From Azolla caroliniana (taxonomy: Eukaryota; Polypodiophyta), in the NCBI GenBank assembly GCA_043228905.1, contig JBHGNT010000100.1:1-64000 (forward strand): a DNA stretch of 64,000 nucleotides, read 5' to 3'. Of this stretch, positions 41,226-54,263 are shown one piece after another (the first letter of the stretch is position 1; every line of letters starts with the position of its first letter). The notes beneath the pieces are model-generated. The model was given only the letters and a program-made list of their open reading frames with translations. It was not told the origin of the DNA and searched no databases. Position numbers and translations under genes: made by a program.

Positions 41226-44200
41226 CAAAATCTTGATTTTTTAATTCTATATCATAGCTAGCGTTGCTAGCTTCGATTCGCATATTTGAACACAGAAATC
41301 CGATATCACACGAGCCAGGTATGAACATTTTAATTTACTCAAGGGCTCTTCTCAACTCCCTCCTCAAGATTGCTAATTTCTTCATATCTCCTGACCTGAG
41401 TTTCAAAATCTTGATTTTTGAATTCTATATCATAGCTAGCGTTGCTAGCTTCGATTCGCATATTTGAACACAGAAATCCGATATCACACGAACCAGGTAT
41501 GAACATTTTAATTTACTCAAGGGCTCCTCTCAACTCCATCCTCAAGTTTGCTAATATTATTCATGTGTCTCGACCTGAGTTTCAAAATCTTGATTTTTGA
41601 ATTCTATATCATAGCTAGCGTTGCTAGCTTCGATTCGAATATTTGAACACAGAAATCCGATATCACACGAGCCAGGTATGAACATTTTAATTTACTCAAG
41701 GGCTCTTCTCAACTCCCTCCTTAAGTTTGCTAATTTCTTCATATCTCCTGACCTGAGTTTCAAAATCTTGATTTTTGAATTCTATATCATAGCTAGCGTT
41801 GCAAGCTTCGATTTGTATATTTGAACACAGAAATCCGATATCACACGAGCTAGGTATGAACATTTTAATTTACTCAAGGGCTCTTCTCAATTCCCTCCTC
41901 ATCTTTGCTAATTTCGTCATGTCTCTCGACCTGAGTTTCAAAATCTTGATTTTTGAATTCTATATCATAGCTCGCGTTGCTAGATTCGATTCGAATATTT
42001 GAACATAAAAATCCGATATCACACGTGCCAGGTATGAACATTTTAATTTACTTAAGGGCTCTTCTCAACTCCCTCCCCAAGTTTGCTAATTTCTTCATAT
42101 CTCCTGACCTGAGTTTCGAAATCTTGATTTTTGAATTCTATAGCATAGCTCGCGTTGCTAGCTTCCATTCGAATATTTTAACACAGAAATCCAATATCAC
42201 ACGAGCCAGGTATGAACCTTTTAATTTACTCAAGGGCTCTTCTCAACTCCCTCCATAAGTTTGCTAATTTCTTCATATCTCCTGACCTGAGTTTCAAAAT
42301 CTTGATTTTTGAATTCTATATCATAGCTCGCGTTGCTAGCTTCGATTCGAATATTTCAACTTCAAAATCCAATATCACACGAGCCAGGTATGAACATTTT
42401 AATTTACTCAAGGGCTCTTCTCAACTCCCTCCTCAAGTTTGCTAATTTCTTCATATCTCCTGACCTGAGTTTCAAAATATTGATTTTCGAATTCTATATC
42501 ATAGCTTGCGTTGCTACCTTCGAATCGCATATTTGAACACAGAAATCCGATATCACACGAGCCAGGTATGAACATTTTAATTTACTCAAGGGCTCTTCTC
42601 AACTCCCTCCTCAAGTTTGCTAATTTCGTCATGTCTCTCGACCTGAGTTTCAAAATCTTGATTTTTGAATTCTATATCATACCTAGCGTTGCTAGCTTCG
42701 ATTCGCATATTTGAACACAGAAATCCGATATCACACGAGCCAGGTATGAACATTTTAATTTACTCAAGGGCTCTTCTCAACTCCCTCCTTAAGTTTGCTA
42801 ATTTCTTCATATCTCCTGACCTGAGTTTCAAAATCTTGATTTTTGAATTCTATATCATAGCTAGCGTTGCTAGCTTCGATTTGTATATTTGAACACAGAA
42901 ATCCGATATCACACGAGCTAGGTATGAACATTTTAATTTACTCAAGGGCTCTTCTCAATTCCCTCCTCATCTTTGCTAATTTCGTCATGTCTCTCGACCT
43001 GAGTTTCAAAATCTTGATTTTTGAATTCTATATCATAGCTCGCGTTGCTAGATTCGATTCGAATATTTGAACATAAAAATCCGATATCACACGTGCCAGG
43101 TATGAACATTTTAATTTACTTAAGGGCTCTTCTCAACTCCCTCCCCAGGTTTGCTAATTTCTTCATATCTCCTGACCTGAGTTTCAAAATCTTGATTTTT
43201 GAATTCTATAGCATAGCTCGCGTTGCTAGCTTCCATTCGAATATTTTAACACAGAAATCCAATATCACACGAGCCAGGTATGAACCTTTTAATTTACTCA
43301 AGGGCTCTTCTCAACTCCCTCCATAAGTTTGTTAATTTCTTCATATCTCCTGACCTGAGTTTCAAAATCTTGATTTTTGAATTCTATATCATAGCTCGCG
43401 TTGCTAGCTTCGATTCGAATATTTCAACTTCAAAATCCAATATCACACGAGCCAGGTATGAACATTTTAATTTACTCAAGGGCTCCTCTCAACTCCATCC
43501 TCAAGTTTGCTAATATTATTCATGTGTCTCGACCTGAGTTTCAAAATCTTGATTTTTGAATTCTATATCATAGCTAGCGTTGCTAGCTTCGATTCGAATA
43601 TTTGAACACAGAAATCCGATATCACACGAGCCAGGTATGAACATTTTAATTTACTCAAGGGCTCTTCTCAACTCCCTCCTCAAGTTTGCTGATTTCTTCA
43701 TATCTCCTGACCTGAGTTTCAAAATCTTGATTTTTGAATTCTATATCATAGCTCGAGTTGCTAGGTTCGATGCGAATATTTGAACTTCAAAATCCGATAT
43801 CACACGAGCCAGGTATGAACATTTTAATTTACTCTAGGGCTCCTCTCAACTCCATCCTCAAGTTTGCTAATATTATTCATGTGTCTCGACCTGAGTTTCA
43901 AAATCTTGATTTTCTAATTCTATATCATAGCTAGCGTTGCTAGCTTCGATTCGCATATTTGAACACAGAAATCCGATATCACACGAGCCAGGTATGAACA
44001 TTTTAATTTACTCAAGGGCTCTTCTCAACTCCCTCCTCAAGATTGCTAATTTCTTCATATCTCCTGACCTGAGTTTCAAAATCTTGATTTTCTAATTCTA
44101 TATCATACCTAGCGTTGCTACCTTCGATTCGCATATTTGAACACAGAAATCTGATATCACACGAGCCAGGTATGAACATTTTAATTTACTCAAGGGCTCT

Positions 44201-45128
44201 TCTCAACTCCCTCCTCAAGTTTGCTAATTTCGTCATGTCTCTCGACCTGAGTTTCAAAATCTTGATTTTTGAATTCTATATGATACCTAGCGTTGCTAGG
44301 TTCGATTCGCATATTTGAACACAGAAATCCGATATCACACGAGCCAGGTATGAACATTTTAATTTACTCAAGGGCTCTTCTCAACTCCCTCCTCAAGTTT
44401 GCTAATTTCTTCATATCTCCTGACCTGAGTTTCAAAATATTGATTTTCGAATTCTATATCATAGCTTGCGTTGCTACCTTCGAATCGCATATTTGAACAC
44501 AGAAATCCGATATCACACGAGCCAGGTATGAACATTTTAATTTACTCAAGGGCTCTTCTCAACTCCATCTTCATCTTTGCTAATTTCGTCATGTCTCTCG
44601 ACCTGAGTTTCAAAATCTTGATTTTTGAATTCTATATCATACCTAGCGTTGCTAGCTTCGATTCGCATATTTGAACACAGAAATCCGATATCACACGAGC
44701 CAGGTATGAACATTTTAATTTACTCAAGGGCTCTTCTCAACTCCCTCCTTAAGTTTGCTAATTTCTTCATATCTCCTGACCTGAGTTTCAAAATCTTGAA
44801 TGTTGAATTCTATATCATACCTAGCGTTGCTACCTTCGATTCGCATATTTGAACACAGAAATCTGATATCACACGAGCCAGGTATGAACATTTTAATTTA
44901 CTCAAGGGCTCTTCTCAACTCCCTCCTCAAGTATTCTAATTTCTTCATATCTCCTGACCTGAGTTTCAAAATCTTGATTTTTGAATTCTATATCATAGCT
45001 CGAGTTGCTAGCTTCGATTCGCATATTTGAACTTCAAAATCGGATATCAGACGAGCCAAGTATGAACATTTTAATTTACTCAAGCGCTCTTCTCAACTCC
45101 ATCCTCATCTTTGCTAATTTCCTCATGT
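41210..45128. repeat. 22-monomer higher-order repeat, copy 1 (3919 bp)
   Basis: Offset of 3919 bp (22 x 178 plus three inserted bases) to 45129-48717. Private features in both are CACGAACCAGG, GTTGCAAGCTTCG, GAGTTTCGAAATC and TTTACTCTAGGGC. The match runs 41210-44798; the rest of the period (44799-45128) is a different segment resembling 21.1-21.4 kb. Confidence 0.88.
42380..44798. repeat. Dispersed 2.4-kb block, copy 2 of 3
   Basis: Near-identical to 17076-19494. TTTACTCTAGGGC near 43832, also in copy 3, is absent from copy 1 (TTTACTCAAGGGC), so copies 2 and 3 are closer to each other. Confidence 0.86.
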
Positions 45129-48100
45129 CTCTCGACCTGAGTTTCAAAATCTTGATTTTTTAATTCTATATCATAGCTAGCGTTGCTAGCTTCGATTCGC
45201 ATATTTGAACACAGAAATCCGATATCACACGAGCCAGGTATGAACATTTTAATTTACTCAAGGGCTCTTCTCAACTCCCTCCTCAAGATTGCTAATTTCT
45301 TCATATCTCCTGACCTGAGTTTCAAAATCTTGATTTTTGAATTCTATATCATAGCTAGCGTTGCTAGCTTCGATTCGCATATTTGAACACAGAAATCCGA
45401 TATCACACGAACCAGGTATGAACATTTTAATTTACTCAAGGGCTCCTCTCAACTCCATCCTCAAGTTTGCTAATATTATTCATGTGTCTCGACCTGAGTT
45501 TCAAAATCTTGATTTTTGAATTCTATATCATAGCTAGCGTTGCTAGCTTCGATTCGAATATTTGAACACAGAAATCCGATATCACACGAGCCAGGTATGA
45601 ACATTTTAATTTACTCAAGGGCTCTTCTCAACTCCCTCCTTAAGTTTGCTAATTTCTTCATATCTCCTGACCTGAGTTTCAAAATCTTGATTTTTGAATT
45701 CTATATCATAGCTAGCGTTGCAAGCTTCGATTTGTATATTTGAACACAGAAATCCGATATCACACGAGCTAGGTATGAACATTTTAATTTACTCAAGGGC
45801 TCTTCTCAATTCCCTCCTCATCTTTGCTAATTTCGTCATGTCTCTCGACCTGAGTTTCAAAATCTTGATTTTTTAATTCTATATCATAGCTCGCGTTGCT
45901 AGATTCGATTCGAATATTTGAACATAAAAATCCGATATCACACGTGCCAGGTATGAACATTTTAATTTACTTAAGGGCTCTTCTCAACTCCCTCCCCAAG
46001 TTTGCTAATTTCTTCATATCTCCTGACCTGAGTTTCGAAATCTTGATTTTTGAATTCTATAGCATAGCTCGCGTTGCTAGCTTCCATTCGAATATTTTAA
46101 CACAGAAATCCAATATCACACGAGCCAGGTATGAACCTTTTAATTTACTCAAGGGCTCTTCTCAACTCCCTCCATAAGTTTGCTAATTTCTTCATATCTC
46201 CTGACCTGAGTTTCAAAATCTTGATTTTTGAATTCTATATCATAGCTCGCGTTGCTAGCTTCGATTCGAATATTTCAACTTCAAAATCCAATATCACACG
46301 AGCCAGGTATGAACATTTTAATTTACTCAAGGGCTCTTCTCAACTCCCTCCTTAAGTTTGCTAATTTCTTCATATCTCCTGACCTGAGTTTCAAAATATT
46401 GATTTTCGAATTCTATATCATAGCTTGCGTTGCTACCTTCGAATCGCATATTTGAACACAGAAATCCGATATCACACGAGCCAGGTATGAACATTTTAAT
46501 TTACTCAAGGGCTCTTCACAACTCCCTCCTCAAGTTTGCTAATTTCGTCATGTCTCTCGACCTGAGTTTCAAAATCTTGATTTTTGAATTCTATATCATA
46601 CCTAGCGTTGCTAGCTTCGATTCGCATATTTGAACACAGAAATCCGATATCACACGAGCCAGGTATGAACATTTTAATTTACTCAAGGGCTCTTCTCAAC
46701 TCCCTCCTTAAGTTTGCTAATTTCTTCATATCTCCTGACCTGAGTTTCAAAATCTTGATTTTTGAATTCTATATCATAGCTAGCGTTGCTAGCTTCGATT
46801 TGTATATTTGAACACAGAAATCCGATATCACACGAGCTAGGTATGAACATTTTAATTTACTCAAGGGCTCTTCTCAATTCCCTCCTCATCTTTGCTAATT
46901 TCGTCATGTCTCTCGACCTGAGTTTCAAAATCTTGATTTTTGAATTCTATATCATAGCTCGCGTTGCTAGATTCGATTCGAATATTTGAACATAAAAATC
47001 CGATATCACACGTGCCAGGTATGAACATTTTAATTTACTTAAGGGCTCTTCTCAACTCCCTCCCCAGGTTTGCTAATTTCTTCATATCTCCTGACCTGAG
47101 TTTCAAAATCTTGATTTTTGAATTCTATAGCATAGCTCGCGTTGCTAGCTTCCATTCGAATATTTTAACACAGAAATCCAATATCACACGAGCCAGGTAT
47201 GAACCTTTTAATTTACTCAAGGGCTCTTCTCAACTCCCTCCATAAGTTTGTTAATTTCTTCATATCTCCTGACCTGAGTTTCAAAATCTTGATTTTTGAA
47301 TTCTATATCATAGCTCGCGTTGCTAGCTTCGATTCGAATATTTCAACTTCAAAATCCAATATCACACGAGCCAGGTATGAACATTTTAATTTACTCAAGG
47401 GCTCCTCTCAACTCCATCCTCAAGTTTGCTAATATTATTCATGTGTCTCGACCTGAGTTTCAAAATCTTGATTTTTGAATTCTATATCATAGCTAGCGTT
47501 GCTAGCTTCGATTCGAATATTTGAACACAGAAATCCGATATCACACGAGCCAGGTATGAACATTTTAATTTACTCAAGGGCTCTTCTCAACTCCCTCCTC
47601 AAGTTTGCTGATTTCTTCATATCTCCTGACCTGAGTTTCAAAATCTTGATTTTTGAATTCTATATCATAGCTCGAGTTGCTAGGTTCGATGCGAATATTT
47701 GAACTTCAAAATCCGATATCACACGAGCCAGGTATGAACATTTTAATTTACTCTAGGGCTCCTCTCAACTCCATCCTCAAGTTTGCTAATATTATTCATG
47801 TGTCTCGACCTGAGTTTCAAAATCTTGATTTTGTAATTCTATATCATAGCTAGCGTTGCTAGCTTCGATTCGCATATTTGAACACAGAAATCCGATATCA
47901 CACGAGCCAGGTATGAACATTTTAATTTACTCAAGGGCTCTTCTCAACTCCCTCCTCAAGATTGCTAATTTCTTCATATCTCCTGACCTGAGTTTCAAAA
48001 TCTTGATTTTCTAATTCTATATCATACCTAGCGTTGCTACCTTCGATTCGCATATTTGAACACAGAAATCTGATATCACACGAGCCAGGTATGAACATTT

Positions 48101-48717
48101 TAATTTACTCAAGGGCTCTTCTCAACTCCCTCCTCAAGTTTGCTAATTTCGTCATGTCTCTCGACCTGAGTTTCAAAATCTTGATTTTTGAATTCTATAT
48201 GATACCTAGCGTTGCTAGGTTCGATTCGCATATTTGAACACAGAAATCCGATATCACACGAGCCAGGTATGAACATTTTAATTTACTCAAGGGCTCTTCT
48301 CAACTCCCTCCTCAAGTTTGCTAATTTCTTCATATCTCCTGACCTGAGTTTCAAAATATTGATTTTCGAATTCTATATCATAGCTTGCGTTGCTACCTTC
48401 GAATCGCATATTTGAACACAGAAATCCGATATCACACGAGCCAGGTATGAACATTTTAATTTACTCAAGGGCTCTTCTCAACTCCATCTTCATCTTTGCT
48501 AATTTCGTCATGTCTCTCGACCTGAGTTTCAAAATCTTGATTTTTGAATTCTATATCATACCTAGCGTTGCTAGCTTCGATTCGCATATTTGAACACAGA
48601 AATCCGATATCACACGAGCCAGGTATGAACATTTTAATTTACTCAAGGGCTCTTCTCAACTCCCTCCTTAAGTTTGCTAATTTCTTCATATCTCCTGACC
48701 TGAGTTTCAAAATCTTG
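45129..48717. repeat. 22-monomer higher-order repeat, copy 2
   Basis: Counterpart of 41210-44798. Single-base differences include TTTTTTAATTC versus TTTTTGAATTC (45872/41953) and CTCTTCACAACTCC versus CTCTTCTCAACTCC (46511/42592). Confidence 0.88.
46299..48717. repeat. Dispersed 2.4-kb block, copy 3 of 3
   Basis: Near-identical to 42380-44798, with a private TTTTGTAATTC near 47831 where the others have TTTTCTAATTC. Confidence 0.86.
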
Positions 48718-49490
48718 ATTTTTGAATTCTATATCATAGCTAGCGTTGCTAGCTTCGATTTGTATATTTGAACACAGAAATCCGATATCACACGAGCTAG
48801 GTATGAACATTTTAATTTACTCAAGGGCTCTTCTCAATTCCCTCCTCATCTTTGCTAATTTCGTCATGTCTCTCGACCTGAGTTTCAAAATCTTGATTTT
48901 TGAATTCTATATCATAGCTCGCGTTGCTAGATTCGATTCGAATATTTGAACATAAAAATCCGATATCACACGTGCCAGGTATGAACATTTTAATTTACTT
49001 AAGGGCTCTTCTCAACTCCCTCCCCAAGTTTGCTAATTTCTTCATATCTCCTGACCTGAGTTTCAAAATCTTGATTTTTGAATTCTATAGCATAGCTCGC
49101 GTTGCTAGCTTCCATTCGAATATTTTAACACAGAAATCCAATATCACACGAGCCAGGTATGAACCTTTTAATTTACTCAAGGGCTCTTCTCAACTCCCTC
49201 CATAAGTTTGCTAATTTCTTCATATCTCCTGACCTGAGTTTCAAAATCTTGATTTTTGAATTCTATATCATAGCTCGCGTTGCTAGCTTCGATTCGAATA
49301 TTTCAACTTCAAAATCCAATATCACACGAGCCAGGTATGAACATTTTAATTTACTCAAGGGCTCCTCTCAACTCCATCCTCAAGTTTGCTAATATTATTC
49401 ATGTGTCTCGACCTGAGTTTCAAAATCTTGATTTTTGATTTCTATATCATAGCTAGCGTTGCTAGCTTCGATTCGAATATTTGAACACAG

Positions 49491-51866
49491 AAATCCGATA
49501 TCACACGAGCCAGGTATGAACATTTTAATTTACTCAAGGGCTCTTCTCAACTCCCTCCTCAAATTTGCTAATTTCTTCATATCTCCTGACCTGAGTTTCA
49601 AAATCTTGATTTTTGAATTCTATATCATAGCTCGAGTTGCTAGGTTCGATGCGAATATTTGAACTTCAAAATCCGATATCACACGAGCCAGGTATGAACA
49701 TTTTAATTTACTCTAGGGCTCTTCTCAACTCCCTCCTCAAATTTGCTAATTTCTTCATATCTCCTGACCTGAGTTTCAAAATCTTGATTTTCTAATTCTA
49801 TATCATACCTAGCGTTGCTACCTTCGATTCGCATATTTGAACACAGAAATCTGATATCACACGAGCCAGGTATGAACATTTTAATTTACTCAAGGGCTCA
49901 TCTTAACTCCCTCCTCAAGTTTGCTAATTTCGTCATGTCTCTCGACCTGAGTTTCAAAATCTTGATTTTTGAATTCTATATCATAGCTAGCGTTGCTAGC
50001 TTCGATTCGCATATTTGAACACAGAAATCCGATATCACACGAGCCAGGTATGAACATTTTAATTTACTCAAGGGCTCTTCTCAACTCCCTCCTCAAGTTT
50101 GCTAATTTCTTCATATCTCCTGACCTGAGTTTCAAAATCTTGATTTTTGAATTCTATATCATAGCTCGAGTTGCTAGCTTCGATTCGAATATTTGAACTT
50201 CAAAATCCGATATCACACGAGCCAGGTATGAACATTTTAATTTACTCAAGGGCTCCTCTCAACTCCATCCTCAAGTTTGCTAATATTATTCATGTGTCTC
50301 GACCTGAGTTTCAAAATCTTGATTTTTGAATTCTATATCATAGCTAGCGTTGCTAGCTTCGATTCGAATATTTGAACACAGAAATCCGATATCACACGAG
50401 CCAGGTATGAACATTTTAATATACTCAAGGGCTCTTCTCAACTCCCTCCTCAAGTTTGCTAATTTCTTCATATCTCCTGACCTGAGTTTCAAAATCTTGA
50501 ATGTTGAATTCTATATCATACCTAGCGTTGCTACCTTCGATTCGCATATTTGAACACAGAAATCTGATATCACACGAGCCAGGTATGAACATTTTAATTT
50601 ACTCAAGGGCTCTTCTCAACTCCCTCCTCAAGTTTTCTAATTTCTTCATATCTCCTGACCTGAGTTTCAAAATCTTGATTTTTGAATTCTATATCATAGC
50701 TCGAGTTGCTAGCTTCGATTCGCATATTTGAACTTCAAAATCCGATATCAGACGAGCCAAGTATGAACATTTTAATTTACTCAAGCGCTCTTCTCAACTC
50801 CATCCTCATCTTTGCTAATTTCCTCATGTCTCTCGACCTGAGTTTCAAAATCGTGATTTTTGAATTCTATATCATAGCTAGCGTTGCTAGCTTCGATTCG
50901 CATATTTGAACACAGAAATCCGATATCACACGAGCCAGGTATGAACATTTTAATTTACTCAAGGGCTCTTCTCAACTCCCTCCTCAAGTTTGCTAATTTC
51001 TTCATATCTCCTGACCTGAGTTTCAAAATCTTGATTTTTGAATTCTATATCATAGCTTGCGCGATTCGCATGTTTGAACACAAAAATCCGATATCACACG
51101 AGCCAGGTATGAACATTTTAATTTACTCAAGGGCTTCTCTCAACTCACTCCTCAAATTTGGTAATTTCGTCATGTCTCGCGACCTGAGTTTCAAAATCTT
51201 GATTTTTTAACTCCATATCATAGGTAGCATTGTTAGCTTCGATTCGCATGTTTGAACACAAAAATCCGATATCACACGAGCCAGGTATGAACATTTTAAT
51301 TTAACTCATAGCTCTTCTTAACTCACTCCTCAAATTTGGTAATTTCGTCATGTCTCTCGACCTGAGTTTGAAAATCTTGATTTTTTAATTCCATATCATA
51401 GCTAGCGTTGTTAGCTTCGATTCGCATGTTTGAACACAAAATTCGGATATCACACGAGCCAGGTATGAACATTTTAATTTACTCAAGGGCTTCTCTCAAC
51501 TCACTCCTCAAATTTGGTAATCTCATCATGTCTCTCGACCTGAGTTTGAAAATCTTGATATTTTAATTCCATATCATAGCTAGCGTTGTTAGCTTCTATT
51601 CGCATGTTTGAACACAAAAATCCGATATCACACGAGCCAGGTATGAACATTTTAATTTAACTCATAGCTCTTCTTAACTCACTCCTCAAATTTAGTAATT
51701 TCGTCATGTCTCTCGACCTGAGTTTGAAAATCTTGATTTTTTAATTCTATATCATAGCTAGCGTTGTTAGCTTCGATTCGCATGTTTGAACACAAAAATC
51801 CGATATCACACGAGCCAGGTATGAACATTTTAATTTAACTCATAGCTCTTCTTAACTCACTCCTCA
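49491..51866. repeat. Duplicated A/B boundary block, copy 1 (2839-bp spacing)
   Basis: Matches 52330-54705 at a constant offset of 2839 bp. It spans A monomers, the 168-bp junction monomer and four B monomers. Shared private changes include GGGCTCATCTTAACTCC (49896, 52735), CTCAAGTTTTCTAATTTC and AAAATCGTGATTTTTG. Confidence 0.9.
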
Positions 51867-52329
51867 AATTTGGTATTTTCGTCATGTCTCTCGACCTGAG
51901 TTTCAAAATCTTGATTTTCTAATTCTATATCACAGCTAGTGTTGTTAGCTTCGATTCGCTTGTTTGAACACAAAAATCCGATATCACACGAGCCAGGTAT
52001 GAACATTTTAATTTACTCAAGGGCTTCTCTGAACTCACTCCTCAAATTTAGTAATCTCATCATGTCTTCCGACCTGAGTTTCAAAATCTTGATTTTTTAA
52101 TTCCATATCATAGCTAGCGTTGTTAGCTTCGATTCGCATGTTTGAACACAAAAATCCGATATCACACGAGCCAGGTATGAACATTTTAATTTAACTCATA
52201 GCTCTTCTTAACTCACTCCTCAAATTTGGTAATTTCGTCATGCCTCTCGACCTGAGTTTGAAAATCTTGATTTTCTAATTCTATATCACAGCTAGTGTTG
52301 TTAGCTTCGATTCGCTTGTTTGAACACAA
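51059..52329. repeat. Island of subfamily B inside subfamily A
   Basis: At 51059 subfamily A passes into B across a 168-bp monomer (phase marks 50901 to 51069) lacking ten bases between CATAGCTTGCG and CGATTCGCATG. Seven exact 178-bp B monomers follow (51069 to 52315). B is recognised by CATGTTTGAACACAAA, CTCACTCCTCAAATTTGG or TTTAGTAAT, and GTTGTTAGC. Two B classes occur: one with TTTACTCAAGGGCTTCTCT and one with TTTAACTCATAGCTCTTCTTAA. The return to A falls between TTGAACACAAAAATCC and GGGCTCTTCTCAACTCCC, around 52320-52385. Confidence 0.9.
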
Positions 52330-53898
52330 AAATCCGATATCACACGAGCCAGGTATGAACATTTTAATTTACTCAAGGGCTCTTCTCAACTCCCTCCTCA
52401 AATTTGCTAATTTCTTCATATCTCCTGACCTGAGTTTCAAAATCTTGATTTTTGAATTCTATATCATAGCTCGAGTTGCTAGGTTCGATGCGAATATTTG
52501 AACTTCAAAATCCGATATCACACGAGCCAGGTATGAACATTTTAATTTACTCTAGGGCTCTTCTCAACTCCCTCCTCAAATTTGCTAATTTCTTCATATC
52601 TCCTGACCTGAGTTTCAAAATCTTGATTTTCTAATTCTATATCATACCTAGCGTTGCTACCTTCGATTCGCATATTTGAACACAGAAATCTGATATCACA
52701 CGAGCCAGGTATGAACATTTTAATTTACTCAAGGGCTCATCTTAACTCCCTCCTCAAGTTTGCTAATTTCGTCATGTCTCTCGACCTGAGTTTCAAAATC
52801 TTGATTTTTGAATTCTATATCATAGCTAGCGTTGCTAGCTTCGATTCGCATATTTGAACACAGAAATCCGATATCACACGAGCCAGGTATGAACATTTTA
52901 ATTTACTCAAGGGCTCTTCTCAACTCCCTCCTCAAGTTTGCTAATTTCTTCATATTTCCTGACCTGAGTTTCAAAATCTTGATTTTTGAATTCTATATCA
53001 TAGCTCGAGTTGCTAGCTTCGATTCGAATATTTGAACTTCAAAATCCGATATCACACGAGCCAGGTATGAACATTTTAATTTACTCAAGGGCTCCTCTCA
53101 ACTCCATCCTCAAGTTTGCTAATATTATTCATGTGTCTCGACCTGAGTTTCAAAATCTTGATTTTTGAATTCTATATCATAGCTAGCGTTGCTAGCTTCG
53201 ATTCGAATATTTGAACACAGAAATCCGATATCACACGAGCCAGGTATGAACATTTTAATATACTCAAGGGCTCTTCTCAACTCCCTCCTCAAGTTTGCTA
53301 ATTTCTTCATATCTCCTGACCTGAGTTTCAAAATCTTGAATGTTGAATTCTATATCATACCTAGCGTTGCTACCTTCGATTCGCATATTTGAACACAGAA
53401 ATCTGATATCACACGAGCCAGGTATGAACATTTTAATTTACTCAAGGGCTCTTCTCAACTCCCTCCTCAAGTTTTCTAATTTCTTCATATCTCCTGACCT
53501 GAGTTTCAAAATCTTGATTTTTGAATTCTATATCATAGCTCGAGTTGCTAGCTTCGATTCGCATATTTGAACTTCAAAATCCGATATCAGACGAGCCAAG
53601 TATGAACATTTTAATTTACTCAAGCGCTCTTCTCAACTCCATCCTCATCTTTGCTAATTTCCTCATGTCTCTCGACCTGAGTTTCAAAATCGTGATTTTT
53701 GAATTCTATATCATAGCTAGCGTTGCTAGCTTCGATTCGCATATTTGAACACAGAAATCCGATATCACACGAGCCAGGTATGAACATTTTAATTTACTCA
53801 AGGGCTCTTCTCAACTCCCTCCTCAAGTTTGCTAATTTCTTCATATCTCCTGACCTGAGTTTCAAAATCTTGATTTTTGAATTCTATATCATAGCTTG
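52330..53898. repeat. Second subfamily A segment
   Basis: Eight A monomers (phase marks 52315 to 53740, 1425 bp, one of them the 179-bp class at 53122), then the 168-bp A/B junction monomer (53740 to 53908). The whole segment repeats 49491 onward at a spacing of 2839 bp, including the same ten-base deletion at the A/B junction. It is therefore a duplicated copy of the first A/B boundary and not an independent transition. Confidence 0.9.
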
Positions 53899-54085
53899 CG
53901 CGATTCGCATGTTTGAACACAAAAATCCGATATCACACGAGCCAGGTATGAACATTTTAATTTACTCAAGGGCTTCTCTCAACTCACTCCTCAAATTTGG
54001 TAATTTCGTCATGTCTCGCGACCTGAGTTTCAAAATCTTGATTTTTTAACTCCATATCATAGGTAGCATTGTTAGCTTCGATTCG

Positions 54086-54263
54086 CATGTTTGAACACAA
54101 AAATCCGATATCACACGAGCCAGGTATGAACATTTTAATTTAACTCATAGCTCTTCTTAACTCACTCCTCAAATTTGGTAATTTCGTCATGTCTCTCGAC
54201 CTGAGTTTGAAAATCTTGATTTTTTAATTCCATATCATAGCTAGCGTTGTTAGCTTCGATTCG
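54086..54263. repeat. Representative subfamily B monomer, 178 bp
   Basis: Reference B unit. It has CATGTTTGAACACAAAAATC, the TTTAACTCATAGCTCTTC version of the middle, CTCACTCCTCAAATTTGG, GAGTTTGAAAATCTTG, a T-run followed by AATTCCATATC, and GTTGTTAGCTTCGATTCG. Compared with A it loses the GAATTC and the second GCTAGC. Confidence 0.9.

Larger units (their letters stand above)
18114..51058. repeat. Subfamily A segment carrying interspersed 179-bp monomers
   Basis: Same subfamily as the left segment, but now every few units a monomer carries GCTAATATTATTCATGTG in place of GCTAATTTCGTCATGTC, which adds one base. I count 35 such units here, from about 18207 to 50283, and a 36th at 53122. The phase arithmetic agrees: 50901 minus 136 is 285 x 178 plus 35. 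These units also share GGCTCCTCTCAACTCCATCCTCAAG or a close variant, so they form one monomer class. Other class markers confined to this segment are CACGTGCCAGG, TTCGATTTGTATATTTG and CTTGAATGTTGAATTC. Confidence 0.93.

Noticed and set aside
1-54049. Hundreds of recurring ORFs of 60-108 codons on both strands inside the array
   Set aside because: They are the same monomer translated repeatedly. The 178-bp period shifts frame every unit, substitutions fall freely with stops, and no leader or codon signature is present.
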